64,000 nucleotides of DNA from Paenibacillus apiarius (GCF_017052585.1 NZ_JAFFHZ010000001.1:2290501-2354500), one strand, 5' to 3'; positions 7,861-17,380 are shown, numbered from the stretch's first letter. The notes: generated by a model not told the origin, from the sequence alone. Numbers and translations are program-made.

Positions 7861-9069
7861 TTGTTCATTGGTGAAAATCTAGCCAATTTACGGATCATGC
7901 ACGGATATTCGCGAAAGCAGCTCTCCGAAATGTTAGGTGTTACAGAGCAAGCAGTCTGGCAGTACGAGAACGCTTATACATCACCGAAAATGCAGATCGT
8001 GAACGAGTTAAAACGAATTTTTAGCGTAAAAAGCAAATACTTTTATTCGGAAGACATGCTTGCACGGTACATGACGCCTGCTAATATCGACGTAATGAAT
8101 ATTGCGTACCGTTCAAAAGTATTGAATGTCATCTCGAAGACGCAGGCAGAAGCAAAGCATATTGAATATTTAGATACTTTTGTCAACTATATAACGACCA
8201 ATGTGAGCCTTCCTACCCTGAAAATCATTAGGCTAAGGGACGAAGTTATTGAGTATTTAAATCATACAGAGGATGACAGATCTACTCAAATCAATCATAT
8301 CGCCCATTTAGCGCGAAAAAGACTCGATTTATCGAAAACAAATAATGATGATTTCATGTTCCTGATCGAAAAGAGCGGAGTGTTCGTTTTTGAGAAGGCA
8401 ATTGGCGAGGAGATTGATGCTTATAGCCTGTGGACCCGAAATGATCGACCCTATATCATTTTAGGTAATATGAAACGATCGGCTGTTCGGAGGAACTTCG
8501 ATATCGCACATGAATTGGGTCATATGTTGCTCCACTATCGCCTTGAGTTCGCTAACTTAGACCGAAAAGAGCACAAAATGATTGAGAATGAAGCGGATCT
8601 ATTTGCCGGAGCATTATTATTACCGGAAGACGAATTCGTACTTGATATGAAGGATGTTTCCCATATTACGAATCCAGATAATTATTTAGATTTGAAAAAG
8701 AAATGGAAAACTTCGTTGCAAGTGTTAGGATATAGGGCTGCTAATCTTGGGATCATCGAACCAAAGGATCATCGGAACTTTTACGCAGCAATGCACCGGA
8801 AAGGTTATTTAAAAATGGAGCCACTTGATGATGTAATTCCGATCCAGAAACCAATGAAAATTAAAACAATCATTGATTTTGTTTCAAAAAAGGGGCTCGT
8901 GGACATTGCTCAAATGATTGAGAAGGATTGGAAAGTGGAAGTATCCTTCTTTCATCATATGACAGGAATTGATCCAAACTTTTTTAATAACTATATGACG
9001 AGAAACTTGGATTTCGGCCTCCAGAACGTTACCAAAATACCTGATCGTATTTCTGGTGATAATATGTAA
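7861..9069 (+). CDS. XRE-family regulator fused to ImmA/IrrE metallopeptidase
   Basis: 402 residues, TTG start with AAGGAGG 9 nt upstream. Residues ~5-60 are an XRE helix-turn-helix (NLRIMHGYSRKQLSEMLGVT, EQAVWQYENA). A linker leads to an ImmA/IrrE (DUF955) domain with zinc motif HELGH at residues 217-221 (AHELGHMLLHY) and the third ligand in ENEADLFAGALLLP at about 243. The C-terminal ~120 residues are family-specific. Proteins of this kind cleave or sense a partner repressor (ImmA in ICEBs1, IrrE in Deinococcus) or act as antitoxin-type regulators. With the 41-bp-upstream DUF5986 gene it forms a compact pair, likely autoregulated through the HTH. No integrase or phage gene is nearby, so it is not an obvious ICE control region. 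Confidence 0.85.
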   Translation: MFIGENLANLRIMHGYSRKQLSEMLGVTEQAVWQYENAYTSPKMQIVNELKRIFSVKSKYFYSEDMLARYMTPANIDVMNIAYRSKVLNVISKTQAEAKHIEYLDTFVNYITTNVSLPTLKIIRLRDEVIEYLNHTEDDRSTQINHIAHLARKRLDLSKTNNDDFMFLIEKSGVFVFEKAIGEEIDAYSLWTRNDRPYIILGNMKRSAVRRNFDIAHELGHMLLHYRLEFANLDRKEHKMIENEADLFAGALLLPEDEFVLDMKDVSHITNPDNYLDLKKKWKTSLQVLGYRAANLGIIEPKDHRNFYAAMHRKGYLKMEPLDDVIPIQKPMKIKTIIDFVSKKGLVDIAQMIEKDWKVEVSFFHHMTGIDPNFFNNYMTRNLDFGLQNVTKIPDRISGDNM

Positions 9070-9096
9070 AGACGACTTTCATTCTTGAATTGGCAC

Positions 9097-9168
9097 TATC
9101 CCCTTCAAGTAGAAACTCAAAAAAGACCTCAGGTTATCATGAGGAAACGAGTGAACTTGAAGGGGATA
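9097..9168. repeat. Nested inverted repeat between immA-like and MBL genes
   Basis: Arms TATCCCCTTCAAGT (9097-9110) and ACTTGAAGGGGATA (9155-9168) are perfect over 14 bp. Inside sits a second hairpin, CCTCA...TGAGG (9127-9144). A terminator for the upstream operon is possible, though the T-run is poor (ATATTTG). A small mobile-element end or structured 5' leader of the MBL gene is also possible. Confidence 0.55.
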
Positions 9169-9231
9169 TTTGCATTCGAAGCACTTCTCATCGGTTTTCA
9201 ACAAAAAATCTCCAATGGAGGCTGATAGAAA

Positions 9232-9897
9232 ATGAAAATCGCGCAAATTTCAGAGCATATCTGGAGCTTAAAAATGTGGTTATTGATCCCAATCCACGTT
9301 TGGGTAGTTGCAGAAGAAGAAGGGGTCACCTTAGTAGATGCAGGGATGCCGATGATGGCGAACGGAATTGTGAAATTCATTGATCGGTTACAAGCTGGTC
9401 CGCTGCAAAGAATCGTGCTGACACATGGGCACCCTGATCATGTAGGAGCTCTCAAGCGCATTCTAAGAACAAATCCGGTCCCCGTATTCGCCCACCGTAC
9501 CGAAATACCTTATATCGAAGGAGAACTCCCTTACCGTCCTGGAAAAAAGGCTGTCTCTACCATGGAGAAGGGAATGACCGAAATGTTGCTCGAGGGCAAA
9601 CACGGGGAATTACAATCGATAGGTAGCTTAACGCCTTACTATACACCCGGACATTCCCCAGGACATGTCGTATATTACCATGAGAAAGATCAGGTACTGC
9701 TCGCCGGAGATTTGTTCTCTTCTAAGAATGGAAAATTGCGCAAACCCCTCTTTACTCCTGCTATCGAAGAAGTTCTTCGAAGCAGTTCCATCGTCAGCAG
9801 GCTGCGCCCTGTTAGATTGGAAGTTTGTCATGGACACTCCGTGTTTCATGCAGCGGATCAGTTAGAGATATACATCGCCAAGGAATCTAAACGATAA
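9232..9897 (+). CDS. MBL-fold metallo-hydrolase
   Basis: 221 residues, ATG with GGAGG 10 nt upstream. Zinc motif HGHPDHVG (residues ~65-72) is the HxHxDH signature. A second His is in YYTPGHSPGHVVYY, an Asp in LLAGDLF, and a last His near VCHGHS. This is the complete metal set of the metallo-beta-lactamase superfamily (glyoxalase II-like or lactonase-like subgroup). Cytoplasmic; substrate unknown. It resembles the second MBL gene at 21783-22520 in size and motif order. It stands alone with a 157-bp empty gap before rlmH. Confidence 0.85.
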   Translation: MKIAQISEHIWSLKMWLLIPIHVWVVAEEEGVTLVDAGMPMMANGIVKFIDRLQAGPLQRIVLTHGHPDHVGALKRILRTNPVPVFAHRTEIPYIEGELPYRPGKKAVSTMEKGMTEMLLEGKHGELQSIGSLTPYYTPGHSPGHVVYYHEKDQVLLAGDLFSSKNGKLRKPLFTPAIEEVLRSSSIVSRLRPVRLEVCHGHSVFHAADQLEIYIAKESKR

Positions 9898-10054
9898 CAA
9901 TTTCCACTGCACGGTTTACCATTATTTTCAATAAGGTTCGCCATGCTTTTTATCGCCCTCAGCGAAATGATAATGTCTCTATAACTTAGATGCCCATTAT
10001 TCCACATGCCCAACAACACCCTTCCAACTTTCCCACAACAAAAATTTTTCACCG

Positions 10055-10534
10055 TTACTTGTGATACGGTTCACCGCGATTAATCTTCACCGCACGGTAC
10101 ATTTGCTCCGTCAGCACGAGACGCATCAGTTGGTGCGGCAGCGTCATGCGGCCGAAGGACAGCTTCGTCTGGGCACGGCGCAGAACACCATCGGACAGAC
10201 CGTTGGAACCGCCGATCACAAACACGACGTGACTCGTCCCATACGTCGCCAAGCGATCAAGCTGCGCCGCCAACTCCTCGCTCGACCAGAGTTGGCCGTC
10301 GATGGCAAGCGCCACGACATGCGCATCGGGCTTTATATGACTGAGAATGCGCTCTCCTTCCCGCTCCTTCACCTGCTCCAGCTCGGCATCGCTCATCTTT
10401 TCCGGCGCCTGCTCGTCCGGCAGCTCCGTGATTTGGAATTTTACATACGGCGCCAATCGCTTGCTGTATTCCGCAATCCCTTGCACCAAATACTTCTCTT
10501 TCAACTTCCCCACGCACACCAATTGAATAAACAT
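10055..10534 (-). CDS. rlmH: 23S rRNA (pseudouridine1915-N3)-methyltransferase RlmH
   Basis: 159 residues, the normal length for this SPOUT-class enzyme. It methylates the modified pseudouridine in helix 69 of 23S rRNA using SAM. Landmarks are the N-terminal [14 protein letters not shown], the knot motif [13 protein letters not shown] and the C-terminal [20 protein letters not shown] with NRGEPYHK. Its position on the far side of htrC from walJ fits the walRKHIJ-htrC-yydA(rlmH) order of Bacillales, although 12 kb of accessory DNA now separates them. Confidence 0.97.
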   Translation of the reverse strand: MFIQLVCVGKLKEKYLVQGIAEYSKRLAPYVKFQITELPDEQAPEKMSDAELEQVKEREGERILSHIKPDAHVVALAIDGQLWSSEELAAQLDRLATYGTSHVVFVIGGSNGLSDGVLRRAQTKLSFGRMTLPHQLMRLVLTEQMYRAVKINRGEPYHK

Positions 10535-10767
10535 CTGTCCGCCTTCAACCCCATTCCTTATTCCGTATCCTGATATGTAAAAAGAGAGCTCTGTTCACCC
10601 TCCGCTTTTACCGCAATATTGTTCTAGTGTACCCGACTTCCATATCTTTCGTCCATGCGGGGATTATGACAGTTGGCCATTGCAAGAACGATTCAGCCAG
10701 ACCTGATTTATCCACGCAACAAGCCGATCGGCTCATAACGCAATGCGCTTTCTGAAGGAGGGGGAGA

Positions 10768-10836
10768 GTGGCCATATACACTTTTACAGACAACATGCTC
10801 GCCGAGACCGCCCCACGTTCCCAATCACATAAATAA
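10768..10836 (+). CDS. Possible 22-residue small ORF with a strong ribosome-binding site
   Basis: GTG start preceded by AAGGAGGGGGAGA, far stronger than chance in non-coding DNA, followed by 22 codons (starting MAIYTFTDNMLAETAP) and TAA. It lies in a 364-bp gap between rlmH and the giant gene, both on the other strand. I do not recognise the peptide. It may be a genuine small protein or a fortuitous purine run. Confidence 0.25.
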   Translation: MAIYTFTDNMLAETAPRSQSHK

Positions 10837-10840
10837 TTGC

Positions 10841-10870
10841 AAAAAGGGCGCTCTCCTTAGAGAACGCCCT
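10841..10870 (-). terminator. Terminator of the giant S-layer-anchored gene
   Basis: Read on the minus strand, a hairpin AGGGCGTTCTC...GAGAGCGCCCT (one mismatch) is followed by TTTTT. It begins about 28 bp after the stop codon at 10899. Confidence 0.85.
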
Positions 10871-10898
10871 ACTATACATACCACTTGACCGCTTTTCT

Positions 10899-13800
10899 TC
10901 ACTCATACACGCGGTTGAGCACCCGGTTCAAGAAGACGGCCACTTCCGCCCGCGTAGCACGGCTATCTGGATGCAGCTTGCTGCCGCTGCCTTGAAGGAG
11001 ACCTTCCTGCAGCAGACCGGCTAGACTACCCTTCGCATAGTCAGATACCTGCGCCGAATCCGTGTATGCCGCTAGCGCATCCGAATCGCCGTCAACCTGC
11101 AGCATGCCTGTTATCTCTAAGGCACGGGCTGCCATCGTGAACATGTCCTGACGCGCTACGCTATCCCGCGGTCCGAATGCATTATCGCCCTTGCCCTGCA
11201 CGAAACCAAGCTCCTTCGCCATGCCAACCGCTTCGGCATAGTACGCGTCTGCATTGACATCAGCGAAGCCAGAGTCCGCGCCTGACCCGGCGGTACCGCC
11301 GCCAGAAGTTTGAAGGCCGAGCGCCCGTACCATCATGACCGTAAAGTCCGCTCGCGTTATGTCCAGCTGCGGCGCGAAGCGATTCTCGCCCACACCGTCA
11401 ATTATGCCTTTTGCCGCCAATGCTTCAATGGACACCTTCGCCCAATCCAGCTTGGCTGTATCCGCGAATTCCTTGTTATTGAAGCCGACCGCATACGTCC
11501 CGAGTTGCATTGCTTCGAAACGCACTGTACCTGTTGCCGCATCATATCTGGCGCTAGGCACCGCAATCGCATGACCGCCAACATCGACCAGCCAGATCAT
11601 AAGGTTGTGCGGCTGCGCCAGTTCCTGCGCCGTTGGCTTATACGGCAGAGCGATCATCATCGGCGCTTCCGCCCGCATGCCGCTCAACGGCTTGCCATCG
11701 GCCTTCAGCTCTACCCTTACCGCAGGTCGCTCGCCTAACTTCGCGCTCAGCGCTGCGGGCCATGAACCGCGATCGGACTGTCCAATGACGATACTTATCG
11801 TTTTCGCATCCTTCGCCGCATCCTTCGATACCATATTGGATGGCACCGTCACGATGGCCTGCGGCGTCACCATCACATACTGCTGCTGCAATCCAGAGCC
11901 TGTCAATGCCGCTGCCGGCATGGATACATCCACGCCAGTCGCTTCCTTATCCGCCGCGACCTCGATGCGAACCTTCTTCACGCCGCGCTTATCCGGCTGT
12001 GCATCCTTCAACGCCTGATCCAACGCCTCAGCCGTGATGACAGCCGTCGCCACGGCATTGCCTTGCTCCCGCTTCGCCTGAACGGCAATCTTGCCGTTCT
12101 CCACCTTCACAGAAGGCTCCGCCGGCTTCGCAGGCTCGCTTGGCTTATAGCTGCCCGCATCCGACGAAGAAGACGAAGAGGAAGAGCCCGGCCGCTCTGG
12201 CTCCGGCGGTCTGCTTGCCGACTCCACCGTCAAGTTGAAGTCAGCGTACTTGCCGGCATCTGCCTTGCTCAAGGCGCGGATGACGGCCGTTCCCGGCTTC
12301 ACCGCTGCAATGAGCCCGCTATCCGACACCGTTGCCGCGCCAGCAGGCGCTGCGCCATACACGGCCCAGATGACGGACTTATCCTGAACCTTCTCTGGCA
12401 GCACGGCAGCGTGCAACTGCAGCGTCTCGCCCACCTTCAGCTTGCCTTCGGTCCGGTCCAGACGGACTTCGCCCACCTTTACGTCCGGCAGATGGTCAAC
12501 CGTAATCAAGCTGTCCGCATAGACCGCTTCCACCACGCTCGTTGCACGGACGACCGCTGTCCCCATCTCATGGGCGGTGACGACTCCATCCCGAGTCACC
12601 TTCACCATGCCGTCCGCCGAAGCGCTGTATACGGACCACGTTACCGTCTTATCGGCGGCATTGTCCGGCAGCACGGCGGCGTTCAGTTTCACGCTTTCGC
12701 CGACTGCCAAATTCATTTCCGGCTGGTCGATAACAACCTCAGCCGGAGGCACCGCTGGATCTCCCTTGCGAAGCGTGAACTCATCAACCAACCGATCGCC
12801 TATCGTCTTTACCGTGAACTTGAGTTCACCGCCAACAATCTCGATCGCGCCGTAGATTTGCGTCTGCTCGCCGTCCACCTTGAGCTGCCACTCACGCGGC
12901 GTCACGGGATAGAACTTTGGACCGGACGAACCGCCGACGACATACGTCGTGCCGTCTCCTTCGGCGACCGCCTTCCCGCCGCGCAGCGGATAAGTACGGA
13001 CGTACACGTGATCGTGTCCGTTCAACGCCAGATCAACATTGAATTCGTCGAACGCGGATGTCCACGCGTTGCGGATATGCTCCGAATTGTATTGGCTGCC
13101 GTATGGCCCCCGGTGGAACGTGACAATTTTCCACGTTTTGCCGGTGGCGGCCAAATCACGCCGCAGCCACTCTTTTTGTTCATCGAGATCGTACTCGCTA
13201 TTCAGCACTGCAATATGCGCATTATGATATTCAAACGAATAATTGCTGCCTTTCAAGCTCTCCAACCCGTTCTGCGGGTTGTTGAAATGGGCGAGGAAAT
13301 CGTCATTCTTCCTCGTGCCCGTCACCTCATGGTTACCGACTACCGATACGAGAGTCGTACGCAAGAAGATATCCTGGGCCGCCTTGAACCACATGCTCCA
13401 TTCCTTCTCCTTGAAGCCATCCTCGACCATATCCCCTGCCTGCAAGATGAAATCGAAATTTGGATGATCCAACACAGCCTTATGGGCGATATCGCTCCAC
13501 AGCTTGAATCCGTCTTCGTTGGAAGCTTGCGAATCGCCAAAAAATAAAAATTCCGTCCGCTCACCGTTCGCTTCCGCCGTCTTGAACGCCCCTTGCTTAC
13601 TGACCTTTCCATTCCCGTCACCGACTCGATATACATATTCCGTGCCTGGTTCGAGCCCGTCGGCAACTGCCTTGTGAACCCGCACGGTGCCGATATCCCA
13701 CGTATGATACAGGCTGCTCGTTCCGCTCACCTTTTGAACGTTAGGCGCATCGAACCCGGTGAATCCATCCCGCTTCGCCATTTCGACGACCGTCGCCTCC

Positions 13801-16800
13801 ACGTTGGCATGGGTGTGCCATGTGAAGCCGCGGGATGTCGCCGGATCCGCCATCGCAACGCTAATATTATACGGCTCATCGCTGCCTGCCAGCGGCGACA
13901 CCTTGAATTTCACTACCGGACTGTATTGGTTGCCCAACACCGCCTGCAGCTCATATTCTTGCACCTTGCTCGTTAACTCCTTCGTGGCAAGCTTCCCTTC
14001 CTCATCGGTGACGCCGATGTCTGTGCCATCCGCTGTCATGATGCGGGCGCCTGCCACCGGCAGCCCCTGCTCGTCCACGACTCCGAATACGGTCTCCTGC
14101 CCTTCGGCCACGCCGTCCGGATTCCAATTCAAGCGCAGGTGATATTGAATGGCCGCCACAAGCGGCAATCCGAAGAAGCCGAAGTCGGTCTCCCCTTTAT
14201 CCATGAAGGCGATGGAGCCTGAAGTGAAGTTAACCTTCAATTCGCCATCTGCATTCGTCTTTACCCGATACTTGATTTGCGCCAGCACATCGTCGTCCGT
14301 CAGCTTAAGCGAGTTCAAGCCGATGAACTTCAGCCGCACGGCTCCCTTATCGGCTTCTACCTCCGGCTGTACGTTCGCATCGGTCAGCTTGGGGCCAGCC
14401 GCCACTTCCAGATTCCCCACCTTCAACGGATCGAACGTAAACGCGATGTCCGCACGCTTAATGTTCGACGCCTTGACGCTCTTCACATCCACCGTGTACA
14501 CCTTGCCCGCATATACATTATCCGGTCCGTCATACGTCAGCTTGGAGGAACCGGTATCAACAATGAACATCCATTCCTTCTCCGACTGATTGCCAGACAG
14601 ATCGCGTATCTTCACCTTGACCGTATGAACGCCGTCCGCCAATGGCACACTCGGCGTATAATGAATCTTGCCTTTCGGCGGATAGAAGCCGTGCTGTACA
14701 AGGACGCCGTCCAGATACATGCGGGTTTTATCCGGATCGATGAGCGTTGTGGCCGGATGAGTGACCGGATCATACCCATAGTCCTCTCCATACACATGAA
14801 TTTCCGGTGTCGCCGTCTTAATCGTGCTGCCATCCGCCGGAGAGAAATCCTTCAGAATCGGCGGGTCCATATCGTCAGTGGCCGGACCGTACAACGCCCG
14901 AATCTGATCGATGTAGATCTCGCCATCCGTTTTGTTGTCATTTTTCGTCTCCATATAACGGATCGGCATCGTCATGCGGAGCGGCAGCGGTTTGCCCTTC
15001 GGAACATCGGCCTCCAAGTACTTCCAGCCTTCGAAGTCGAGACCTTCTTTCTCATCCGTGAAATTCAAATCTACAGCTCCGTTATTGGCATCGCGCAGTT
15101 GTCCGCGCAGCCAGTGCTTCTTGCCGTCACCGTATACCCAGACGCTAATCTTCTCCGGATAACCAGGAATCTCAATCTGGGAGGCCGGGTCTTTTGCTTC
15201 CAGATAGGCGCCGGAAATGCCGACCGTATCGGTGAAATCATACTTCAGCTTGGCCGCTTTGCTGCCGAAGCGGACGAAGTCTTCTCCGGTCTCCTCGCTG
15301 ACTAGAACGCTCTTGTAACGAGCGCCGCTAACCTCCTTGTAACGTCCCACTCCGTCCTCGAAGTCTTCCAATATAACAGGGGGCTGGCCGACAGTGACCT
15401 CCATCGAAGCCTCAATCCCCCCGTAGCTGACAATAATTTTGCCGCTCTTCTCCGACTCATTGGCCGCCACAAAGACACCTTGCTCGTCGATGCTGCCGAT
15501 GGGCCCTTCCACTCGCCACGCAAATTGGCGGTTATCCGCCACGATTTCCTGTCCGTCCCGCACCGCCGTCACTTGCATTGCCGCCTTCTCGCCAGGCGCA
15601 TATGACTTGACCGTGTCCGGAAAGCGAAGCTCCGTCAGTTCTTTGACAACCTCGACTCTCCCTTTTCCGGTCAAACCGTTTGCGGTAACGGTCACATCAG
15701 CCTCGCCGGCGGTCTGGCCAGCCGTAAATGTGCCGTTCGCATCGAACGCGCCCAGCGCCGGATCGGCACTCCATTGCGGTGTTCCCGTAATAGCCGCCGG
15801 ATGCCCGTTCGCATCGACGCCCGCCGACTTGAGCGAATAAGAGGAGCCGACAAGCACCCGCTCCATATTTGGCTGCACGACCAGCTTGGACGCGGCCCCC
15901 TCCGGCGCTTTGTTCACGAGCAGAATGCCGTTCGCCGTCTTCCGCTCTCCGCCATCGGACGGACGGTTCAGAAGCTTCCGCACCGGTTCGCCCGGAAGCT
16001 TCACCACGAAGGTGGAAGATCCGCCTCCATCGAGGCAGAGCGCATTGACGACGCCGATGTCCTTCATGACCTTTGCCAAGTCGTCATACGAGACGCCTTC
16101 GCTAAACCCCGGCGCCCGCCCGTCAATCTCGATCATGACGATCGAGCCGTCTGCCTTCGTGCCGATCGCCACACGCGGATAGAGCGCCTTGTCATCCTGC
16201 GGCTGCAGATCGCCGTCCTTCAGCAGCTGCGCCACGCCGCCGATCGCCATCTTGACATCCTTCCACGCCTCTTCCAGCTCGAATTGGGCCGTCACCTCAT
16301 CGCCGACCTTTAGTCCTTGCAGCGCATTACGATAAGTGCCGGATGCGGACAACACAACTTTCCCTGGGGACAATGGCGTATTTCCTTTATCCTTGCGGAT
16401 GTCGGCCACCTTCAACTTCAAGGCGCTGCCGCTCTTCACTTCGCCGGACACAATATCCAGCACGACCTCGTCACCCAGATTATTCGTCATCGTCGACGTA
16501 TGAAAAGAAGACGTGTACAGATTCAGTTTGCTGCTATTTTCCCGCATACGATTAATCTCGGAAATTTCAATGTCTTTCCCGCCGATATGGAGCGTTCGCT
16601 TGAGTGCGGGACTTAATCCGTAAATCGTCGTGCCGTCATTTTTCAGTCCAAACGCATACCAATCGGTAGGCGCAGGCGGACTGACCAATATTTCGCCGCC
16701 GCCCATGAACAGCCCGAGCGGCACGCCAGTCGTCATATCGTAGAAGTCACCGTTTATAGCTGCGATGACCCGATTGCCCTCCTTGTCGGCATCGTCCGCC

Positions 16801-17105
16801 ATTTTCGTAACGCCCTGCATGCCGTATACTTTTCCGTCAGTCATGCCTGGCTGCATATCCAAGGCCTGATTTTTCGGGTCGAATTCCAAAACATGAACCT
16901 TCTCCAATCCCTGCGGCAGGCTCATGTTGTACCAGGTGTAGTCCGCCCCGGGACCAATCTCCATGCTTCGCTTATCCAGCACTTGTCCGAACACGGGCTG
17001 CGGCCAATCTGCCGCAACAGCCTGTCCAGCCGGAACCAACAGCGACCATATCATGCACAAAGATAAAATAAAGGCCGGCCTTTGACGTTTCCATTTCATC
17101 CGCAA
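10899..17105 (-). CDS. Giant S-layer-anchored protein: phosphodiester glycosidase plus metallophosphatase
   Basis: 2068 residues. Domains in order: signal peptide (1-~31, cut after AVAA); phosphodiester-glycosidase domain of the NAGPA type (~80-385, with ALCLDGGGSSTF near 360); Ig-like repeats (~390-570); a galactose-binding-like beta domain (~575-735); an Ig-like segment; a cohesin-like domain (~860-985, TYDGPDNVYAGKVYTVDV); a carboxypeptidase-regulatory-like domain (~1000-1070); an FN3-like domain as in purple acid phosphatases; and a metallophosphoesterase (~1185-1400) with FGDSQ, QAGDMVE, GNHE, FHRGPYG and NGHDH. Two Big_2 repeats follow, then a Ser-run linker (~1645), an unknown beta domain, and three SLH repeats (~1879-2068) that hold it on wall-linked polymer. 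It is secreted and surface-held. Enzymes in one chain could open sugar-phosphodiester bonds and then remove phosphate, which is inference. It is monocistronic with its own terminator. Confidence 0.85.
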   Translation of the reverse strand: MRMKWKRQRPAFILSLCMIWSLLVPAGQAVAADWPQPVFGQVLDKRSMEIGPGADYTWYNMSLPQGLEKVHVLEFDPKNQALDMQPGMTDGKVYGMQGVTKMADDADKEGNRVIAAINGDFYDMTTGVPLGLFMGGGEILVSPPAPTDWYAFGLKNDGTTIYGLSPALKRTLHIGGKDIEISEINRMRENSSKLNLYTSSFHTSTMTNNLGDEVVLDIVSGEVKSGSALKLKVADIRKDKGNTPLSPGKVVLSASGTYRNALQGLKVGDEVTAQFELEEAWKDVKMAIGGVAQLLKDGDLQPQDDKALYPRVAIGTKADGSIVMIEIDGRAPGFSEGVSYDDLAKVMKDIGVVNALCLDGGGSSTFVVKLPGEPVRKLLNRPSDGGERKTANGILLVNKAPEGAASKLVVQPNMERVLVGSSYSLKSAGVDANGHPAAITGTPQWSADPALGAFDANGTFTAGQTAGEADVTVTANGLTGKGRVEVVKELTELRFPDTVKSYAPGEKAAMQVTAVRDGQEIVADNRQFAWRVEGPIGSIDEQGVFVAANESEKSGKIIVSYGGIEASMEVTVGQPPVILEDFEDGVGRYKEVSGARYKSVLVSEETGEDFVRFGSKAAKLKYDFTDTVGISGAYLEAKDPASQIEIPGYPEKISVWVYGDGKKHWLRGQLRDANNGAVDLNFTDEKEGLDFEGWKYLEADVPKGKPLPLRMTMPIRYMETKNDNKTDGEIYIDQIRALYGPATDDMDPPILKDFSPADGSTIKTATPEIHVYGEDYGYDPVTHPATTLIDPDKTRMYLDGVLVQHGFYPPKGKIHYTPSVPLADGVHTVKVKIRDLSGNQSEKEWMFIVDTGSSKLTYDGPDNVYAGKVYTVDVKSVKASNIKRADIAFTFDPLKVGNLEVAAGPKLTDANVQPEVEADKGAVRLKFIGLNSLKLTDDDVLAQIKYRVKTNADGELKVNFTSGSIAFMDKGETDFGFFGLPLVAAIQYHLRLNWNPDGVAEGQETVFGVVDEQGLPVAGARIMTADGTDIGVTDEEGKLATKELTSKVQEYELQAVLGNQYSPVVKFKVSPLAGSDEPYNISVAMADPATSRGFTWHTHANVEATVVEMAKRDGFTGFDAPNVQKVSGTSSLYHTWDIGTVRVHKAVADGLEPGTEYVYRVGDGNGKVSKQGAFKTAEANGERTEFLFFGDSQASNEDGFKLWSDIAHKAVLDHPNFDFILQAGDMVEDGFKEKEWSMWFKAAQDIFLRTTLVSVVGNHEVTGTRKNDDFLAHFNNPQNGLESLKGSNYSFEYHNAHIAVLNSEYDLDEQKEWLRRDLAATGKTWKIVTFHRGPYGSQYNSEHIRNAWTSAFDEFNVDLALNGHDHVYVRTYPLRGGKAVAEGDGTTYVVGGSSGPKFYPVTPREWQLKVDGEQTQIYGAIEIVGGELKFTVKTIGDRLVDEFTLRKGDPAVPPAEVVIDQPEMNLAVGESVKLNAAVLPDNAADKTVTWSVYSASADGMVKVTRDGVVTAHEMGTAVVRATSVVEAVYADSLITVDHLPDVKVGEVRLDRTEGKLKVGETLQLHAAVLPEKVQDKSVIWAVYGAAPAGAATVSDSGLIAAVKPGTAVIRALSKADAGKYADFNLTVESASRPPEPERPGSSSSSSSSDAGSYKPSEPAKPAEPSVKVENGKIAVQAKREQGNAVATAVITAEALDQALKDAQPDKRGVKKVRIEVAADKEATGVDVSMPAAALTGSGLQQQYVMVTPQAIVTVPSNMVSKDAAKDAKTISIVIGQSDRGSWPAALSAKLGERPAVRVELKADGKPLSGMRAEAPMMIALPYKPTAQELAQPHNLMIWLVDVGGHAIAVPSARYDAATGTVRFEAMQLGTYAVGFNNKEFADTAKLDWAKVSIEALAAKGIIDGVGENRFAPQLDITRADFTVMMVRALGLQTSGGGTAGSGADSGFADVNADAYYAEAVGMAKELGFVQGKGDNAFGPRDSVARQDMFTMAARALEITGMLQVDGDSDALAAYTDSAQVSDYAKGSLAGLLQEGLLQGSGSKLHPDSRATRAEVAVFLNRVLNRVYE

Positions 17106-17380
17106 TCGATTCCTCCTAAAATTAAATTTCAGAGAGCTCTCTTAAGATGCTATGTGTATGCAGTAAGCCGTGCCGATATGCTATCGGGATGACCTGCTCC
17201 ATACTCACAACAGCCAACTCTGCCTCTTCAACGTAGCATATCGCCGCCATGAACAGCCCGCTTGCGGCCATTCTTATCAAAATCTTATCAATCGCCCTGC
17301 CAACCAATAATCTCCCTTATCGAATGGTCAAATTGAATCTTAGACATAATGAAGTCAAAAGAGATTCATTGGGGGCCATC
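17106..17380. other. Divergent promoter region of the giant gene and yhgE-like gene
   Basis: No gene recognised. It holds the leader of the minus-strand giant gene (AGGAGGAATCG-type site just upstream of its ATG) and the plus-strand leader with GGGGG 5-6 nt before ATG 17381. Confidence 0.5.

Noticed and set aside
9090..9383. 97-residue plus-strand frame overlapping the MBL start
   Set aside because: Runs through the inverted repeat and out of frame with the strong MBL gene; no site.
10608..10796. 62-residue minus-strand frame between rlmH and the giant gene
   Set aside because: No start signal and no similarity recognised. Its 5' end overlaps the purine-rich site of the opposite-strand small ORF.
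11310..16616. Many long open frames on the plus strand opposite the giant gene (up to ~490 residues)
   Set aside because: They are antisense shadows of a codon-biased 6.2-kb gene, lack ribosome-binding sites and have low-complexity Arg/His-rich sequence.
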